Positions 11,174 through 24,390 of a stretch of DNA of 64,000 nucleotides are shown in pieces; the stretch's first letter is position 1, and each line of letters opens with the position of its first letter. Source of the stretch: Heliopora coerulea (taxonomy: Eukaryota; Cnidaria; Anthozoa; Scleralcyonacea; Helioporidae); NCBI GenBank assembly GCA_030142905.1, contig JASJOG010000026.1, positions 641,001 to 705,000 of the forward strand, read 5' to 3'. Under the pieces are notes generated by a model that saw only the letters and a program-made list of their open reading frames with translations, was not told the origin of the DNA and made no database searches. The position numbers and the translations under genes were made by a program.

Positions 11174-14100
11174 GATTAGACAAAACAGGACAGAATTTGC
11201 TTGCAGGCACGAATAACCTTATGGATAATAGGTTATGTTTCTTGGTCGAGCAACAAACCTGGTTTACAATAGTCACCAGGGGTAACCAACTTTATAGCCG
11301 TGACCCAGGGCTTCCTGGAAGACCGCTTCCGTTGACCGTACAATTCGTATGCAATCACTAAGTTATTTTTGAAAAAGAATCCCACGCATTAAGGCGAAGA
11401 CTGCCGCACCCTGCTTATACGACGTTTGTATGCATCCTGGAAAAAGTGCTTACAGATGCCTCGACATATTATTGAAAACAGGAAGAGACACTCATCAACT
11501 GACTCCCAGATTGAAAACGAAATCTTCAAATCGAAAATCGGAATGCTTTGTCAGGGGAAAGTTCATATGAAGGAGCTGTGTCGCAGATCTGTACCCATTC
11601 GCCTGCATCAAAAATTTCTTTCGTAAATGTTTTTCACAACAGCACCGCTACTGCCGACCGTTATTTCCCGTAGTCTAGTCAGCCTTGGTTTCGTTAAGAT
11701 TGAATTTCCAGTAAATGTGGCCACGATGAATGTAACATGTGGGAAAATATCTAGTAATGTCACAGTAAGAGAAAGAATTGCGTACGTGCTTACCCAAGAC
11801 AAGAATGCCGAAGAATCAAGCACAAATCGTCTTAGATCATGCAAATCACAAAAATGTGAATGTCTTCCTAGATATTTTGCCTCCTCTTTGTATCATTTTG
11901 CACTATTTTTCATCGCCGTCTCTTTTAGCTAATCGGTTTATTGAGTTGGGTCGCCTAATTATTTGCTCCATTGATTAGCGGGACTTTACCGTGAGGGACT
12001 GAAGCAAAGTTTCGGATCAAGAACAACAAATGCACAGTACCTAACAAACTGGCCAGTCGTTTACATTCAAATACGTTTACTGGGCAGTTCCAAGAGATTT
12101 GAGTGCCGTCTCATTCTTAGCAAGCCAGTTATAGTAGTAACCGAACACAGCTAAGCAATGAACAAGCCTGAGCTAGATGAGTTTTTTTTTCGGGAAAATG
12201 AAACTCCTCACATGTTTGTATTCTCTTTATCTCCACCCAATGTAATTACTGCTTAACAAATCTTAGATCATAATGAATGCTGTCGATCTTAATTAAATTG
12301 AACTAAAGGAGGCCTGGAATTTGTGAAATTGAAAAGTAACACGAAAAAAGAATGTATCCGAAATACACTGTAATATGCAATAAGGTAACGCAGGAGAAAG
12401 CAACTTCAGTCGAAATTTGATGCACATCAACATTTTACGAAACTGTGAAACACATTTTATCTCATCCGCATAACCTGGATAACCTATACTGCGTTACAAC
12501 CCTAAATTTTCCGTCGGGAAAACCACAGATCTCGTCCAAAAGATGCAGTCGACAAGGCAAACGTTAGGAGATATGGTCATGGCTAGTTTCATCGAGATTT
12601 AAAGACAAAGAGTGGGCTTTGTGGATAATAAGTCATGAGAAACAAACAATGCTGACCATTGTTATTACTTAGAAACGATGACTTCAGGTGTTACGATCAG
12701 TGAAACGAATTGATGAAACTCCTCCGAAAATGCAGAATGAAAAATGTCTGAAATAATATAAACAGTGACCCACTGGTTGAAAGGTTGCCAAACCGAGGAT
12801 ACAGAAACGTATCTGAAAGGCAAAATCACATGAAATACTGAGGAGAAAGAGGAAGCTAGGTGACCCAACTCTTACAGAGTCTGTCCTTTGTCAAAAAGAA
12901 TACCTCCAAGACCACCCCATGTGGCACTCCTGAAGATACGTTTCTTATTCGCTACGTGATAATGATCTTCTTGAGTGCCGAAACAGCGTACCTCCGGTTT
13001 AAACGGTGGGACAAAGCAACTATGAACAACAAATACATCTTGGTTATTAACTAAATCACGTGAACGTTACTTCCCTGGCGTACAATAATGAACCAAAAAT
13101 AGACTCGCGTAAGCAATCTGAATGTTGAGAGCTCTCAAGAAGCAATTTGTTCCCATCGTGTAACTTTCTAAATTCTGGTGACCACTCATACATGACCGCG
13201 TAAGCTGCAAAATCTAAAGTGACGGGTCAGTGCCACATGTGAGTAAAAACTGGAGCCCTTGGCGATCTAGGAGGTTCACTGATCGCTCAACAAGAAGGAA
13301 GCGAATAAACAACGGTGACCAGAGGTTACATATGCGTACACTCAGTAACCTGATGACTTCTGAGACGCTATAAACTGATCACCAGATTACCAGGACCCAC
13401 GTAATGAACTAAATTCACCCACAAGTAGAACCTGGGCGACCTCTCGAGTTTTGAAACGCTCTAACTATTGCATCAGATTTGGTAACTCCGTTCGTGAGCG
13501 ACGGTGACACGTGTACAATGTATAACCTGATGATCTTTGTGACCCTCCAAAGATTGGATAACCAGTGACTCAGATGATGAGCAGAGACTTTAAACGTTTC
13601 TTGGTTGGTTTGCGCTGGACTCGATGCTTAAGTAATGCTCACCATGATCAGAGTATTTTACAATCTATCGGTTTATGCTTCTGATCTCCATTTATAATGG
13701 ATGGCTGGCTGAAAAGCTGATCCGTCTAACACAATATGTTTCACTCGCACCCCAGTTGGTCAGGGTTTTTTTTCTTGAATTCCGAGCTGCATATGGTCAG
13801 CACGGTCGAGTAATCTATTTGCGTTTTTCTCAATTAAATACTTCGGACATGTTCATGACTTAATCGACGCCTTTGAAGAAGAGCTTAAAATTAAAATCCT
13901 CACGACCAAAATGTTTCGAATTTCACATCTCATATCATTGCGTAAGTAAAAAAGAATTAAAATCAAGTTTGGAAATTCGTACGCGTTGTACGTTGTTTCC
14001 ATGGACCGACTAACTGAATAGCATGCAAATATATCGCAAGATGTTTGCATAGTCAAGGTAAATAGTTGCCCTGTTGTTATGCACTATGGCTTTCTTGGTT

Positions 14101-14184
14101 AATAACAAACCATGCATGTTCACAATGTCCCTGGAATCGTATTTCCCAGTGTTATCCTAATACACGTGATTTAACCTCTATAAT

Positions 14185-14206
14185 ATAGTATATATATATA
14201 TATATA

Positions 14207-14237
<31 letters not shown>
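14185..14237. repeat. (AT)n microsatellite
   Basis: AT dinucleotides interrupted once by 'gt' (tatatatagtatatat). Confidence 0.95.
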
Positions 14238-14238
<1 letters not shown>

Positions 14239-14585
14239 TGCTGTCCTATTTTATATCGTAAAAGTTGGCCATAAATGAATTCAATTATAACACACAAAGA
14301 TGTGATAATAGAACTGTCACATGACCTGAAAGAAGATAACAATAACAAACAGTGAAGATGATTAGATCTATTATTTGTGAACATTTCAATATTTAATTAG
14401 GTGCAGCAGCTGTTTCATTTTGACTTCCTGTTGCTGATCCGCCTAAAAACTCAAACTGACTTAACTGAATGATTTCAAAAAAACTGGTGTCGAAATTTCG
14501 CTGATGACACACAATACAGCGTCCTATACAAGCCTCGTTTATTCGTGTCGATGAGAAACTGTGCTACAAATTTTTAGGAATAGAA

Positions 14586-14765
14586 CACCGCGTAGACAGA
14601 TATAAATAAGTTAAAAAGTTAAAAGGTTGATAACTGTCGTGACTGATCTTAAAGAATCGCAACGTTTCGAGCAAAGGACCTTCGTCAGAGAAAGGAACGT
14701 GTTCTGAAATAGGAGTGACAACAAGACTAGGGTTCATACGAAAAGGAGTCATGTGATAAAAAGTT
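14586..14765 (+). repeat. Dispersed repeat with 'ccttcgtcagag' core, copy 1
   Basis: Shares ordered blocks with 37070-37330: 'gataactgtc/gttaactatg', 'gagcaaaggaccttcgtcagag' / 'gagcgaaggcccttcgtcagag', 'gttcata', 'agtcatgtga'. Non-coding; family unknown to me. Confidence 0.45.
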
Positions 14766-16663
14766 AGCGAAGGAAATGCGAGAAAGAAAAACAAACAAAT
14801 CAACGACTAGGTAACAACGACAGGGAAGCCATTTACTATTTTTCAAACAACAATCAACAAACTGGAATTGGTTAAGCCCCTAGAGTCCCCAGGAGAATAG
14901 AAATATGTATGTGATAAAAAGTAAGACAAAAATAGCAGAAACAGTGCACAACCTGATGTTTGTCCTTTGTTCAGCACTACCAAATCCCTTTTTTGTCTGA
15001 TCTGATTAGCTGATATTGTTCTACTAGTTTCTATCTCATTGCTAATAGGCAAACAATTCAATAATTCTGAAGTCAGTCATTAAATAAGGTATAAAGGCGT
15101 GGCCAAACGTTTCACCGTCGGTACGTGACATTAGCCAACATTTGTTGATCCAACAACATTCGTTGGATGAGAGTTCGACTTTGGTTAAATATACTGTCCG
15201 ACGAACAGTGAGGTGTAACAAATACTGGATCGCGATGCCGTTTTTCCTACACCATGACCCAACAATTTAGCCACGGCTTGAAGCAAAAAGCAAAAGCCTA
15301 GTTTGCTGTCATTACCTTTTCCCGGGCCCTAGTGTTGTACGTGGATCTTCTGGGTGGTATTCGGGATCCATCTTTGCCATTTTCACCAACGTCCTTCGCG
15401 AATTACAAATCTACATTAAATTGTGGATTCACCGACTTAGACAAATTCTTCGGAACTTTAAACTGATTTAAAGTTTCAGAAGAACATTCTTTACTTTCTA
15501 ACTTGTAAGAGCTTATAAGCGTCGACTTTGGCTAAATTGAACGTTTCTTAAAATTAAAAAGTAAAATACTAAATCAAAACGAAAGTCAAAATGAAAGGCA
15601 AAATCAAAGCAAAAATTAAAATTAAAAGAGAACTAAAATTAGAACCACTTAACACTTTAAAAAGACAATCTGTGTCGGGATATCCAGTTCGTTCAGCCAA
15701 AACTGAAATTGAATTTGTTGTTTAATTTCAGTGCGACTTCAATCTTGATTTTAAGAAGCTTTAGCCCTGGAGTTTAAGTTTTGTGTACAATTTTCTTCTT
15801 TGAACAAGTGACCGTCTACAGTTGTGCGCGGATACGCTTTCAAAAATTTTATTTTTCAATTGGCGTGTACGGAAGGTGGAGGAACTTACTTCACCGGAAA
15901 TGTTAATTTATTGAAAGAAAAATTAAACTAGCCGGAAATTTGTTCCCAAGAGTGAAAAGTCCTAGAATCAAAGCTCCAAAGCTCGACCGTTCTCCATTTA
16001 GATAATGGTCTGTGCAGTCAGTCTGCAGTTTCTTATATATTATAATTCCGGTAAAGATATTGTCATGGCATTAATGTTAGTCCATAGTGCGATGGATACC
16101 GGGCTCTCCCGAAACGCTGAGACCGGAAGTGTTGACACTTAGCTTGCATTAAGCAATTCATAGCCGCCGGTCAAACCAGCGCGGGTTCGCTAAGTTCATT
16201 TCCATGTAAGGTATCCTCATGTGATATCTACATATAAGCACAACTACCCGTCTAAGGTCATATGGTAGTTCCGAGTAATAGAGGATTAAAAAAAAGTTTA
16301 TAAATGGATTTCTCAAGTGGAGATGATGAGTGCGCGTTATAATTTTAAAACGCACCAATAGCAATCATTTCTACAAGTCCGAACCGAAGTTTGTAAAGTG
16401 AAAAGTGGAGATTTGCACAGTCAGTGACTGAAGTCATGGGATTGGGACAAAATTTCATCTTCTTAGTAACCCCCGCCTCTCGATTCAAAGTTTGTGACCC
16501 AATTAAATTATATATTCGGCATGTCTCTTTTGTGCTATTCAATATTGAACAAGAAGACAATAGAGGGCAGGCAATGATATTTTGACAGACACTGTAATTA
16601 AACCTAATTAAATGATAAACATTGGGAAAGTGTGTCTAGGTGTTCTGTAACTAATGGTAGATG

Positions 16664-16825
16664 TACCAGAACTGCTTAATATTAAAATATAAAGTATGGG
16701 AAAGTGAGAATGTATATAAGATGATAAGTGTCTTTATTTATTTTATTTATAAAGACACGTCTCATCTTATATACATTTTCCTCACTTTCTCATACTTTAT
16801 ATTTTAACATCAAGTAGTTCTGGTA
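16664..16825. repeat. Long imperfect foldback
   Basis: Left arm 16664-16737 and right arm 16749-16825 are inverted copies, about 75 bp each, with roughly six mismatches and a small indel. They are separated by about 11 nt. Both ends read taccagaact / agttctggta. There is no coding content between the arms. A MITE or foldback transposon is the likely class; no clear target duplication was seen. Confidence 0.8.
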
Positions 16826-19800
16826 TGAATGTGAGAAAGCAAGGAGACATGCAGGTATGTCACACTGAGACTGTGGGACTGATCATTAATGGTGATTTTG
16901 TTCCTGTACCAACGAAATGTCCCTGCGTAATGAGCCTAATATGGATAGTTTGCTTCTGATGACCTTTAACTGCTATGGCTACGATATCTGCACCGTTTGA
17001 CTGTCGCGTGCGCTATGTCGTCCTGATGTATTGGGCTCACGCGAAAGACCCCTTGGCAGATATTACAATATTAGCAAACGAATAATCAGTAAGAATTGAA
17101 CTCTTTAACAATAACTACATGCGTCAGAGCGACCATGGTATCGTGCTGACAGGTTTTGAGATACAAGAGAAACTAACAATGTGACGTAAGTGGGGAAAAC
17201 GCTTCCCATTAGCGCGATAATGAAATTAAAATTTTAAAGTTTTGAAGTACTTTACGAAGTACTGCTTCATGAAAGTACATCTCGTCGTAGACCGGACATC
17301 CGTTCGACCACGTGCTAAGTACTCTCGAAATGTCGACACTTAGATTGGCCTAGACAAGTACTCAAAGCTGTCATCAAATATATATAGATAACGAGTCACT
17401 AAGTTCTTGAAGAGGATACAACATTCCGCAACTCATCTTCCGCTATCATTTCTTTTAATCAACCTCTCATCTACTTTCGAATTCTAATCCATTGCAAAAT
17501 TCATCTTGCAAAATTGTGCCGTCACAATATCATAGGTTTGAGAAAACAACCTATTACTGTTACTAGCTCTATTCAAAGGGAAGTTGCAGACAGTTCTTCA
17601 TGAAATGGCATAAACGTGGCAGTCAGTAGGAAACTAAATTGCTGAAATACGTTTCTCGTTCTCTACAGTACTGCTCATGAGGTCCATCTAATAGTTCAGA
17701 AGCAAAACAAAGTACTGAATAATTATTTACCGTCGAATAGAAAGGATCCCTTATTGTACAGGAGTAAATGATTACTACCGAGGAGCTAAAGCACGTGGAT
17801 AACCCTATCCTTTACACCTGAACGATGATAATCTGTTAAGTGTGTTGTATTTCAGGAACATATAGAGTATTGATAGTGGAAACCAGGATCACCTTACCAG
17901 TTCTGAATTATAACTAAACTGTTTAGTCAGTTCTTTCAACACGTTATGTCAACCAGTTACTAAGGTTAGTCAACCAGCCAGTCACCAACCAACCAGTTAA
18001 CAAGGTTAAATTCCGAGCGTTTTAAAGCTAGTTTTATTAACTGTTTTTATTTTAGGTACAATTTATCTTTTTAAATTGCGGAAATTGGTAAATATGTATT
18101 CGTTCATTCTTTTTCACTTTTGTAATCATTGGTATGTATTCTTACTAATTCAATCTGAGGCAAATGTTAGCGCCATTCCTTAGGCCTAATGAGTAATGGG
18201 TTCAAGGTATAGCAAGAGAAAGTCAGTATATTTAGACAATCTCATCAATAAAACTTAACTGTACTTCCTACAGGGTACAAATGTCATTCGACATCCAACC
18301 AATGTCATATTAAGAAGAACGAATGGGTGAGAAACCGCATTGCTAACCCTATCAGCTCCACAGCCCAATCATTCGTCGATCCTTATGCTATCAACGACCC
18401 ACTTGATGGACCAGGAGTTTGAATTGAAGGTAACCAAACTATTTGCATTATTGATAATCTATAAACTTGTAATTGAAGACTGTTGTTTCTTCCTCGCCGA
18501 AACAGCTTGTACAATGTGTGTTGAACCAATCATAAAATTACCACAGCAAGATACCTCACTGCCTGCTGTTCATACTCTATGTTTTGAACGCATAACGAAA
18601 GCGAAAAAACTTCCGAACCCAACTGATTGACATAGGAAATTTTTCCGTCAACAAATGCTTTCTTTTTTTACCCGTTAAAGAATCTGTATTTCAGGCATCA
18701 ACGATAAATGGTTGCTTTCTTAAAAACTAAAAACAATTTCCAACTAATTCAAAAGAATGTTACTTTAATTTGTCACGTGCCGGGTAGGAATCTTTCAAAG
18801 GATTTTGAGATTGAAACAGAAAAGGAAAGCGACATAACATAATTAACCGAGATACCCATCTCAGTAATCAATTCGGAAATGTTTATTTGTAAGAAGGAAA
18901 AGTGAAGCAAGCGGTGTTTACTCGTAACTTCTACAGGAGAGTTCATTAGAGAGCAAGAAATGTGATTATAGTTAAATAGCGTTAGGCATGCTTAAACTGC
19001 GGGAGATTCGGAGTTGGTTAATGACATTTATTTTTATTAAAAAATTGTTTATATGACATTGTTTATTGTGTTATGTGACACGACCAAGTCAAAGGTACGA
19101 GGTGTTTTCCGGGAATTCCGGAACAAAAATACCGAAGCAACAACGCATCTCCAAATCAAGTAAACGGTGTTAAACAGGAAGATTTTCCCAACACCGGGAC
19201 GAGATTCATTCCGATGTAAATTTCCCAAAGTTCTATTTAAATCTTTACATTTTTGTTTGCAAGAAACCCGTAAATTCTGTTGCAGTAACACGAGTTTCAT
19301 TGCGTGTCACCTCAGCTCTGGTCAAATATTTGGTTTCTTCTGTGAATCAGTACAATATTTTGTTCGTGTGATAATTTCGGATGATTGGAAGCTATGATCT
19401 CATTTTCATTTAATCTCTTAATCTGTGAACAATATCCTTGTGGTATTTGCGTTATGGTCTGGTGGTACTATCATGAAATAACGCTTTTATGTTTTGCTGG
19501 TAAGACTGATGCATTTTCTCCCAACAACTAAGAATATCCATGTTCATTGTTTGCCTTATTGCCAGCACAGTCAAGTAATGGTGTGTGTTTGTTCTTGCTT
19601 GTTTATCACGCCCCTGGTTCTTAGTTAATACATGGTCATTCTTCTAGCTATGCCAAGGTTAATCCAGTCACGTTTTGCAGTTCAAGAACTCTCGAGCATG
19701 CGCTACCTGATTTTGTAAACAAGTCAAAGAGAAATCCGATTTTTCTGCAGTGTTTGGTTTTCGCAGATTACAGCAAATATGAAGTGTTTAAAAACTACAA

Positions 19801-21702
19801 CCCACGTTGATAGAATTCTGCTGCTTTTTGGCAGCCTTTGACCTTTAAAATCAAATAACTCGGCGTTGCGACTTTGATAGATTGAAGAAATGAAAATAAA
19901 CAATCCATTGTTGAAATTTACAGGAAGAAAAGAAACTCGAAACTTTACGAATGCTGATCAGACCTAGAGCTCAAGCTTTGAATCCAGTGTTACTGTATTT
20001 TTCCCCTTACACAGGAAGAACGATTGAAAACCAAAACGACTTTTCAGAGCGAGCTCGACGCTGTTAACACGGGCTATTAAATCAAGCGGAAGTGCTTGAA
20101 AACGACAATATCCAAAACTGGGTTCTCCCATGAACGTATCTTTGTATTTTAAACGGATTTTCATGTTTTGTAATCGTTAAGTATTTTTCATTGACCACTC
20201 ATTGTTACTAAAGCATTAGTTGAAGAGTCAAGGTGGTAGGTTCTGAATCCATGCCGCGGTCACTTTATACACTTAATTAAAATAAAAGGTTGGAAACGAA
20301 GGCTAATTCCACTTCACTTGAAAATAGCATGATTTCATTAAACAAGAGGCTGAGAAATCTTAACCAGACGTATTTAAAAGACGAAGAAGTCTTTATGCCA
20401 TTCACTTGAATATGAACATAGCTGGAGAAGTCATGTTTGTAGTTGTAATTTGTTTCCCGTACTAATAGACACGACCAAACGTTACGATAATCTAACGGTG
20501 CATTATTGATCACTGGTTATGAGGGAGTTTAAGCAGGTTAGTACGGCGACGGCACTCAACAAACTCGGCTAATTTTAAGCATTTGAATGCAATAGCAATC
20601 CATTGACGTTGTAATGAATTTTAAATATTGTTTTTACACCCCTGAAAGTCTTCTCAGCAGCTCTAGTCTGCGTGCCAACGTGGCCGTGAAATCTTTAAAA
20701 ACCTTTTGTCAGTCGGCTGGACTTTCGCCAAGGATTGCATTCTGTGAGGGCTTATCTGAGCAAACATCGTCCCAATTCATACAAAACGTGGCGTGGGAGT
20801 TTCATTCCTTACAGCGCTCTGAAATAGTTACAGCACGCCACTCCCAGAGAAAATGACGACGCGCATTAATGCCACTTGTCCATCTGTCAACAATACAGTG
20901 TAGTGGCTATCTGAATTGTTTGTCTGCTTTTCCAAAAGTCAAAATACTTTTTACATTAAACTCAAATATGCTCTTGACATTAATGAACTTGTGGGTACAT
21001 AGGAAAATATATTGAGTGAATGATATTGCGTAAACAAGATGAAATATGACACGTGCATTTCCCATTGAACAAGAGGGCATGATACGGCTTCGTAAACCCA
21101 AGCTGGACCAAACCGGCCTGTGAAAATACGCCACACTGCCTCGTCACAGCTTTTGAACTAGCCCTTTATCATGAAAACCAGAGTGCTGTGTAGTCGGTTA
21201 TGGTCGCATTCTACCAAGAAAGTGAGAAAAGCATGTGACCTGATGGCTCAACTGCTAGGTCAGCGGTCTGGAAATCCAAAAACACGTGTTGTTTGGCACC
21301 AGTTTTCTCCTCAGTGTTGGGGTTCCCCAGCAGGGCTACGATTGCGCAATAACTAAACGCATTCTTGATTTTGCCAGCAAGGAGAAGCATCCGGTTATAA
21401 CAAAGCAGGCGCTGGTGTAGAAAAACAATAACCGGAAACAACTTTTTCTCTTCCGGTTCTTTGATTGGCGATTACGGACGTCTTGAAAAGAGCGAGACGT
21501 GGCAAGGATGATTGGAGTTCCTATTTACGAACGAGATTGCGCAATTCGGCACAAAAAGTACAAAGAGATTTCCCTTACGAAAGTAAGACTTGGTTTCCAC
21601 GCTATTCAAATATTTGTAAGACAATTAGCGCTGGGCGGATAATTGCCGTTACTTTACAGCTGTTACATTAACATATAATTGTATCAGTAAATGTCGTAAT
21701 TC
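16826..21702. other. Gene-poor stretch
   Basis: Apart from a possible RING-like relic at about 18480-18630, no ORF has recognisable content. At 17930-18010 'accagtta' and 'caaccag' words cluster. Short ORFs at 20614-20856 and 21171-21356 have no recognisable motif. Confidence 0.5.
18481..18627 (+). pseudogene. Possible degenerate RING-finger fragment (TRIM-like)
   Basis: Within an ORF at 18340-18627 the peptide ACTMCVEPIIKLPQQD is followed by LPAVHTLCFERI. This resembles the start of TRIM-type RING fingers (CxxC..EP..P, then LPCxHTxC), but several zinc ligands are missing and no further domain follows. It may be a decayed copy or chance. Confidence 0.25.
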
Positions 21703-21918
21703 TGTCGAAAACGTGGTAGAATACGTTTCCTAAATGAATTCTCCGCTAAAGGTTCAATAACTTGCTCAACAATCGAATTACCTTCCCTTTATTCACCACT
21801 TACGGTTTCACTCTCGCAACTTACCACTGATATATGATACGGTAAATTTACAAACAAACATGTGATCAAATTACTTAATATAGCTAATCACTAACGTGTT
21901 ATCGTACAATTTCCGACA
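21703..21918 (-). repeat. 3' LTR of the BEL/Pao element
   Basis: A 216-bp copy of 26439-26654, differing at two sites (cgtGgta versus cgtAgta; caacTtac versus caacTcac). Ends are TG...CA within short inverted TGTCG/CGACA termini. Confidence 0.95.
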
Positions 21919-21930
21919 CACTCCCCCATA
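21919..21930 (-). other. Polypurine tract
   Basis: On the minus strand ATGGGGGAGTG directly precedes the 3' LTR, where plus-strand DNA priming would start. Confidence 0.7.
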
Positions 21931-22031
21931 TGACTCGTAGACGAGTCATATGCATAACGAATTAATATGCATAACCAATTAATACAACAAATAGTAATAA
22001 TGATATTGTTCAATGTTCAAAAGACAAGTAT

Positions 22032-22180
22032 TCATGAAGTTAAATCTAGCTGTTCATCACTCAGTAGGTTTTGTACTCGCGCTCTTGCAGCCGCAGCCGC
22101 AGCCGCATCACGTCTCTGTCTTGGAGTGAACTCAGTCGCATCAGGATTCAACGGTGTCGGTCCTGTCACAACCGGAATCT
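22032..22180 (-). pseudogene. BEL/Pao integrase C-terminal tail
   Basis: After the deletion junction the frame changes. It reads a Pro/Thr-rich tail (PTPLNPDATEFTPRQRRDA) followed by an alanine run and a stop at 22032, the usual style of a BEL integrase C-terminus. The catalytic DDE core expected between the zinc-binding region and this tail is absent. Confidence 0.7.
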
Positions 22181-23650
22181 CCCCGTCGTTCTTGTTCTTG
22201 GTAGATGAGCTGGAGGAGGGCATTTCGCTGCGACTGCTTGGAACCTTTTACAGCCCCAACAGTTCTTAATAATCTTCTTCGCTAGTTTGCGTAGACGAGG
22301 TACCCAGTACTTCTCTCGTACCCTTGCCTTAGTAAGGCCAATTCCACCGTGTAGTGTTGCCACGTGCTCTCGTTGTACCAGTTTGGTAGTAAACAGGGCA
22401 GAGTCAGGCAAGTATATAGGGTACTCACCCTGAATTCGCCCTCTGCATTCCCATACACCTTCGCAATTCAACTGCAGGTTAAGTTGTTCCTTGTCTTCTA
22501 CAAATGTAGTCGTATTCATCCCTTGACGTTGCGTTCTCTTGACCCACCATAATTCTTGGTTTCTGACTTCTTCTGTGGTCAGGGTTCCCTTGGTCTTCTC
22601 GGAGGGGTGTCGAGAGTTATGCAGGAATCGCGAAATCCATGCAAAAATCCTCATGGCTTTGCGCAAGCTGAACTTGTCGAGGATGGTGTCGAAATCATCG
22701 TTTATCTCGACTCCGATCGCTAAAAGTTCACGTTGAACCTTCCTCTCTGCCTTGCTCTCTTCGCTTGGTTGCGTCACAATTTCGGCTGGCCATTTGGACG
22801 GGTCTCCCAACCACGAAGGTCCGTTCCACCACAGTTCTGCTCCTGCCACACTGCCCCCACGACTACCCAAGTCAGCTGGATTGTCGGATGTCGGGACGTG
22901 TCGCCACAGTGTGTTCGGGTGACTCTTTATTTTCCTTACTCTATTCGCCACGAATTGACGGTATTCACCCTGATCGTTAAGCCAATGTAACGCTACAGTG
23001 CTGTCCAACCAACACTGGATATTGTCGGCTAGGTTGAACCCTTCTAAGGCCTTGCGTACGTTCACCGATAAGTTGATCGCCATATGCCCTGCTACGAGTT
23101 CCAAACGTGGGATGGTTAACCCTGATTTGGCAAGTCGAGACTTGGCTGCCACGATTCCTTGCGTCATACCTGATGTTTGCTTTACGACTGCGTATACGGC
23201 AGCGCTCACTCCACGACCGCTTGCATCCCCAAATGCATGTAGTTTCACCTCTTCAATTGGCTCTTGGTAACTTGTGATGCTGCGCGGGATGAACACGGTT
23301 TGTGGCAACTCTCGCTCCCACTTCGACCACCGGTTGGCCAGCAGGTCTGGCAAAGGAGTGTCCCACCTTGACTTCAGCTCACAGGCTTCACGATAGATTG
23401 TCTTCCCTGCTAACAGTATTGGTGATATGAGCCCGAGCGGATCGTATATCTTTGCCAGGTAAGCGAGGATTCCACGCCTTGTTAAGGTAGCAGTTTCACT
23501 CGGGAAGGTCACGTGCAAGGTGTCGATTAGCTTGTCCCATTTAAGGCCCAGGATTTTGCACTCCCCATTGGCTGAGGGTACACCAAGCTGTTGTTTGGCA
23601 AACGAAGGCTCTCCACTTACACAATCGGTCTCAAGTCCTGGTATATTTGA
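22181..23650 (-). pseudogene. BEL/Pao RNase H and integrase N-terminal part
   Basis: The open frame 22166-23686 encodes the post-RT connection (GILAYLAKIYDPLGLISP), an RNase H domain (LHAFGDASGRGVSAAVYA; CWLDSTVALHWL) and the integrase HHCC-type zinc region (HGGIGLTKARVREKYW ... CWGC). It then breaks at about 22180, after the TTGRF that normally leads into the catalytic core. The frame is shifted by one base relative to the RT segment at about 23650, where one extra G follows HKW. Confidence 0.85.
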
Positions 23651-24390
23651 ATGCCCACTTATGTAGCTTGAACTTTGCATCGCCAAATATTTCCACCGCG
23701 TTATTCTTCAGCTGCTTAGCTTCCACTTCGGTAGATCCTCCCGATATTAGGTCGTCGACATACAAGCTCTTACGGATTTCCATGATGCTCTTGGGATAGT
23801 GAGATTCCAAACTCTCTAGGTGTTGCTGTATCACCCCATTCAGTAAGAAAGGGGACGGTGCCAGACCAAATACTACCCTAGTGAATCGAAGCGTTTCTAT
23901 CTCGGTTGCCTTTAAGTTTGTTATCCAGTGAAAGCGCAAAGCGCCTCGTTCAACTTCACGCACGCGTATTTGAAGGAACGCCTTCAGTAGATCGCCAGCG
24001 ACGGCTACGGCATGAAAACGATTTCGAATGATGACGCTCCACAGCTGGTTATGTAAAGAGGGTCCCGTGTACAGACATTCATTGAGTGAAGGCGCGTTGT
24101 CGCACGCACGAGCTGATGCGTCATAGACGACTCTCAACTTGGTTGATTCGGCATTCTCTCTAACTACTGCTCGATGAGGTAAGTAAAACTCTTTTCCTGT
24201 GACTTCTTCAGGTGCTCTCTCGACCACACCTTCCTTTAACTGTTCGCGAATCACAGCGTCATATTCCGCTAACGTGTCAGATTTCCGCAATTTGCGCAGC
24301 AGAGAATTTAGACGACGCAGACTTCCTTCACGGTTGCTCAGCAGAGGTGGGTGATTTCCCTTCCACGGAAGGGCCGTCTCGTACGTACCA
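23651..24390 (-). pseudogene. BEL/Pao reverse transcriptase
   Basis: The frame covers the pre-RT WKGNHPP region and RT motifs: LRVVYDASA, GDLLKAFLQI (first catalytic Asp) and SLYVDDLISGG (catalytic Asp pair). It is out of frame with the protease upstream (shift at about 24390, between GWYVRD and PWKGNHPP) and with RNase H downstream. Confidence 0.88.

Larger units (their letters stand above)
11174..16663. other. Gene-poor stretch
   Basis: No ORF with a recognisable domain. Contents I can name: degenerate, irregular repeats rich in 'gtgacc', 'taacctgatgat' and 'accag' at about 12900-13640; an AT microsatellite; a dispersed repeat at 14586-14765; a purine-rich A-tract block at 15545-15660; and a repeat at 15090-15300 sharing CAACATTTGTTG-type motifs with positions 60-180. 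Confidence 0.5.

Noticed and set aside
10863..11216. Plus-strand ORFs opposite the IRF exon
   Set aside because: Antisense shadows of the IRF domain coding sequence.
20614..20856. 80-codon plus-strand ORF
   Set aside because: No domain and no flanking gene structure; cannot be told from chance.
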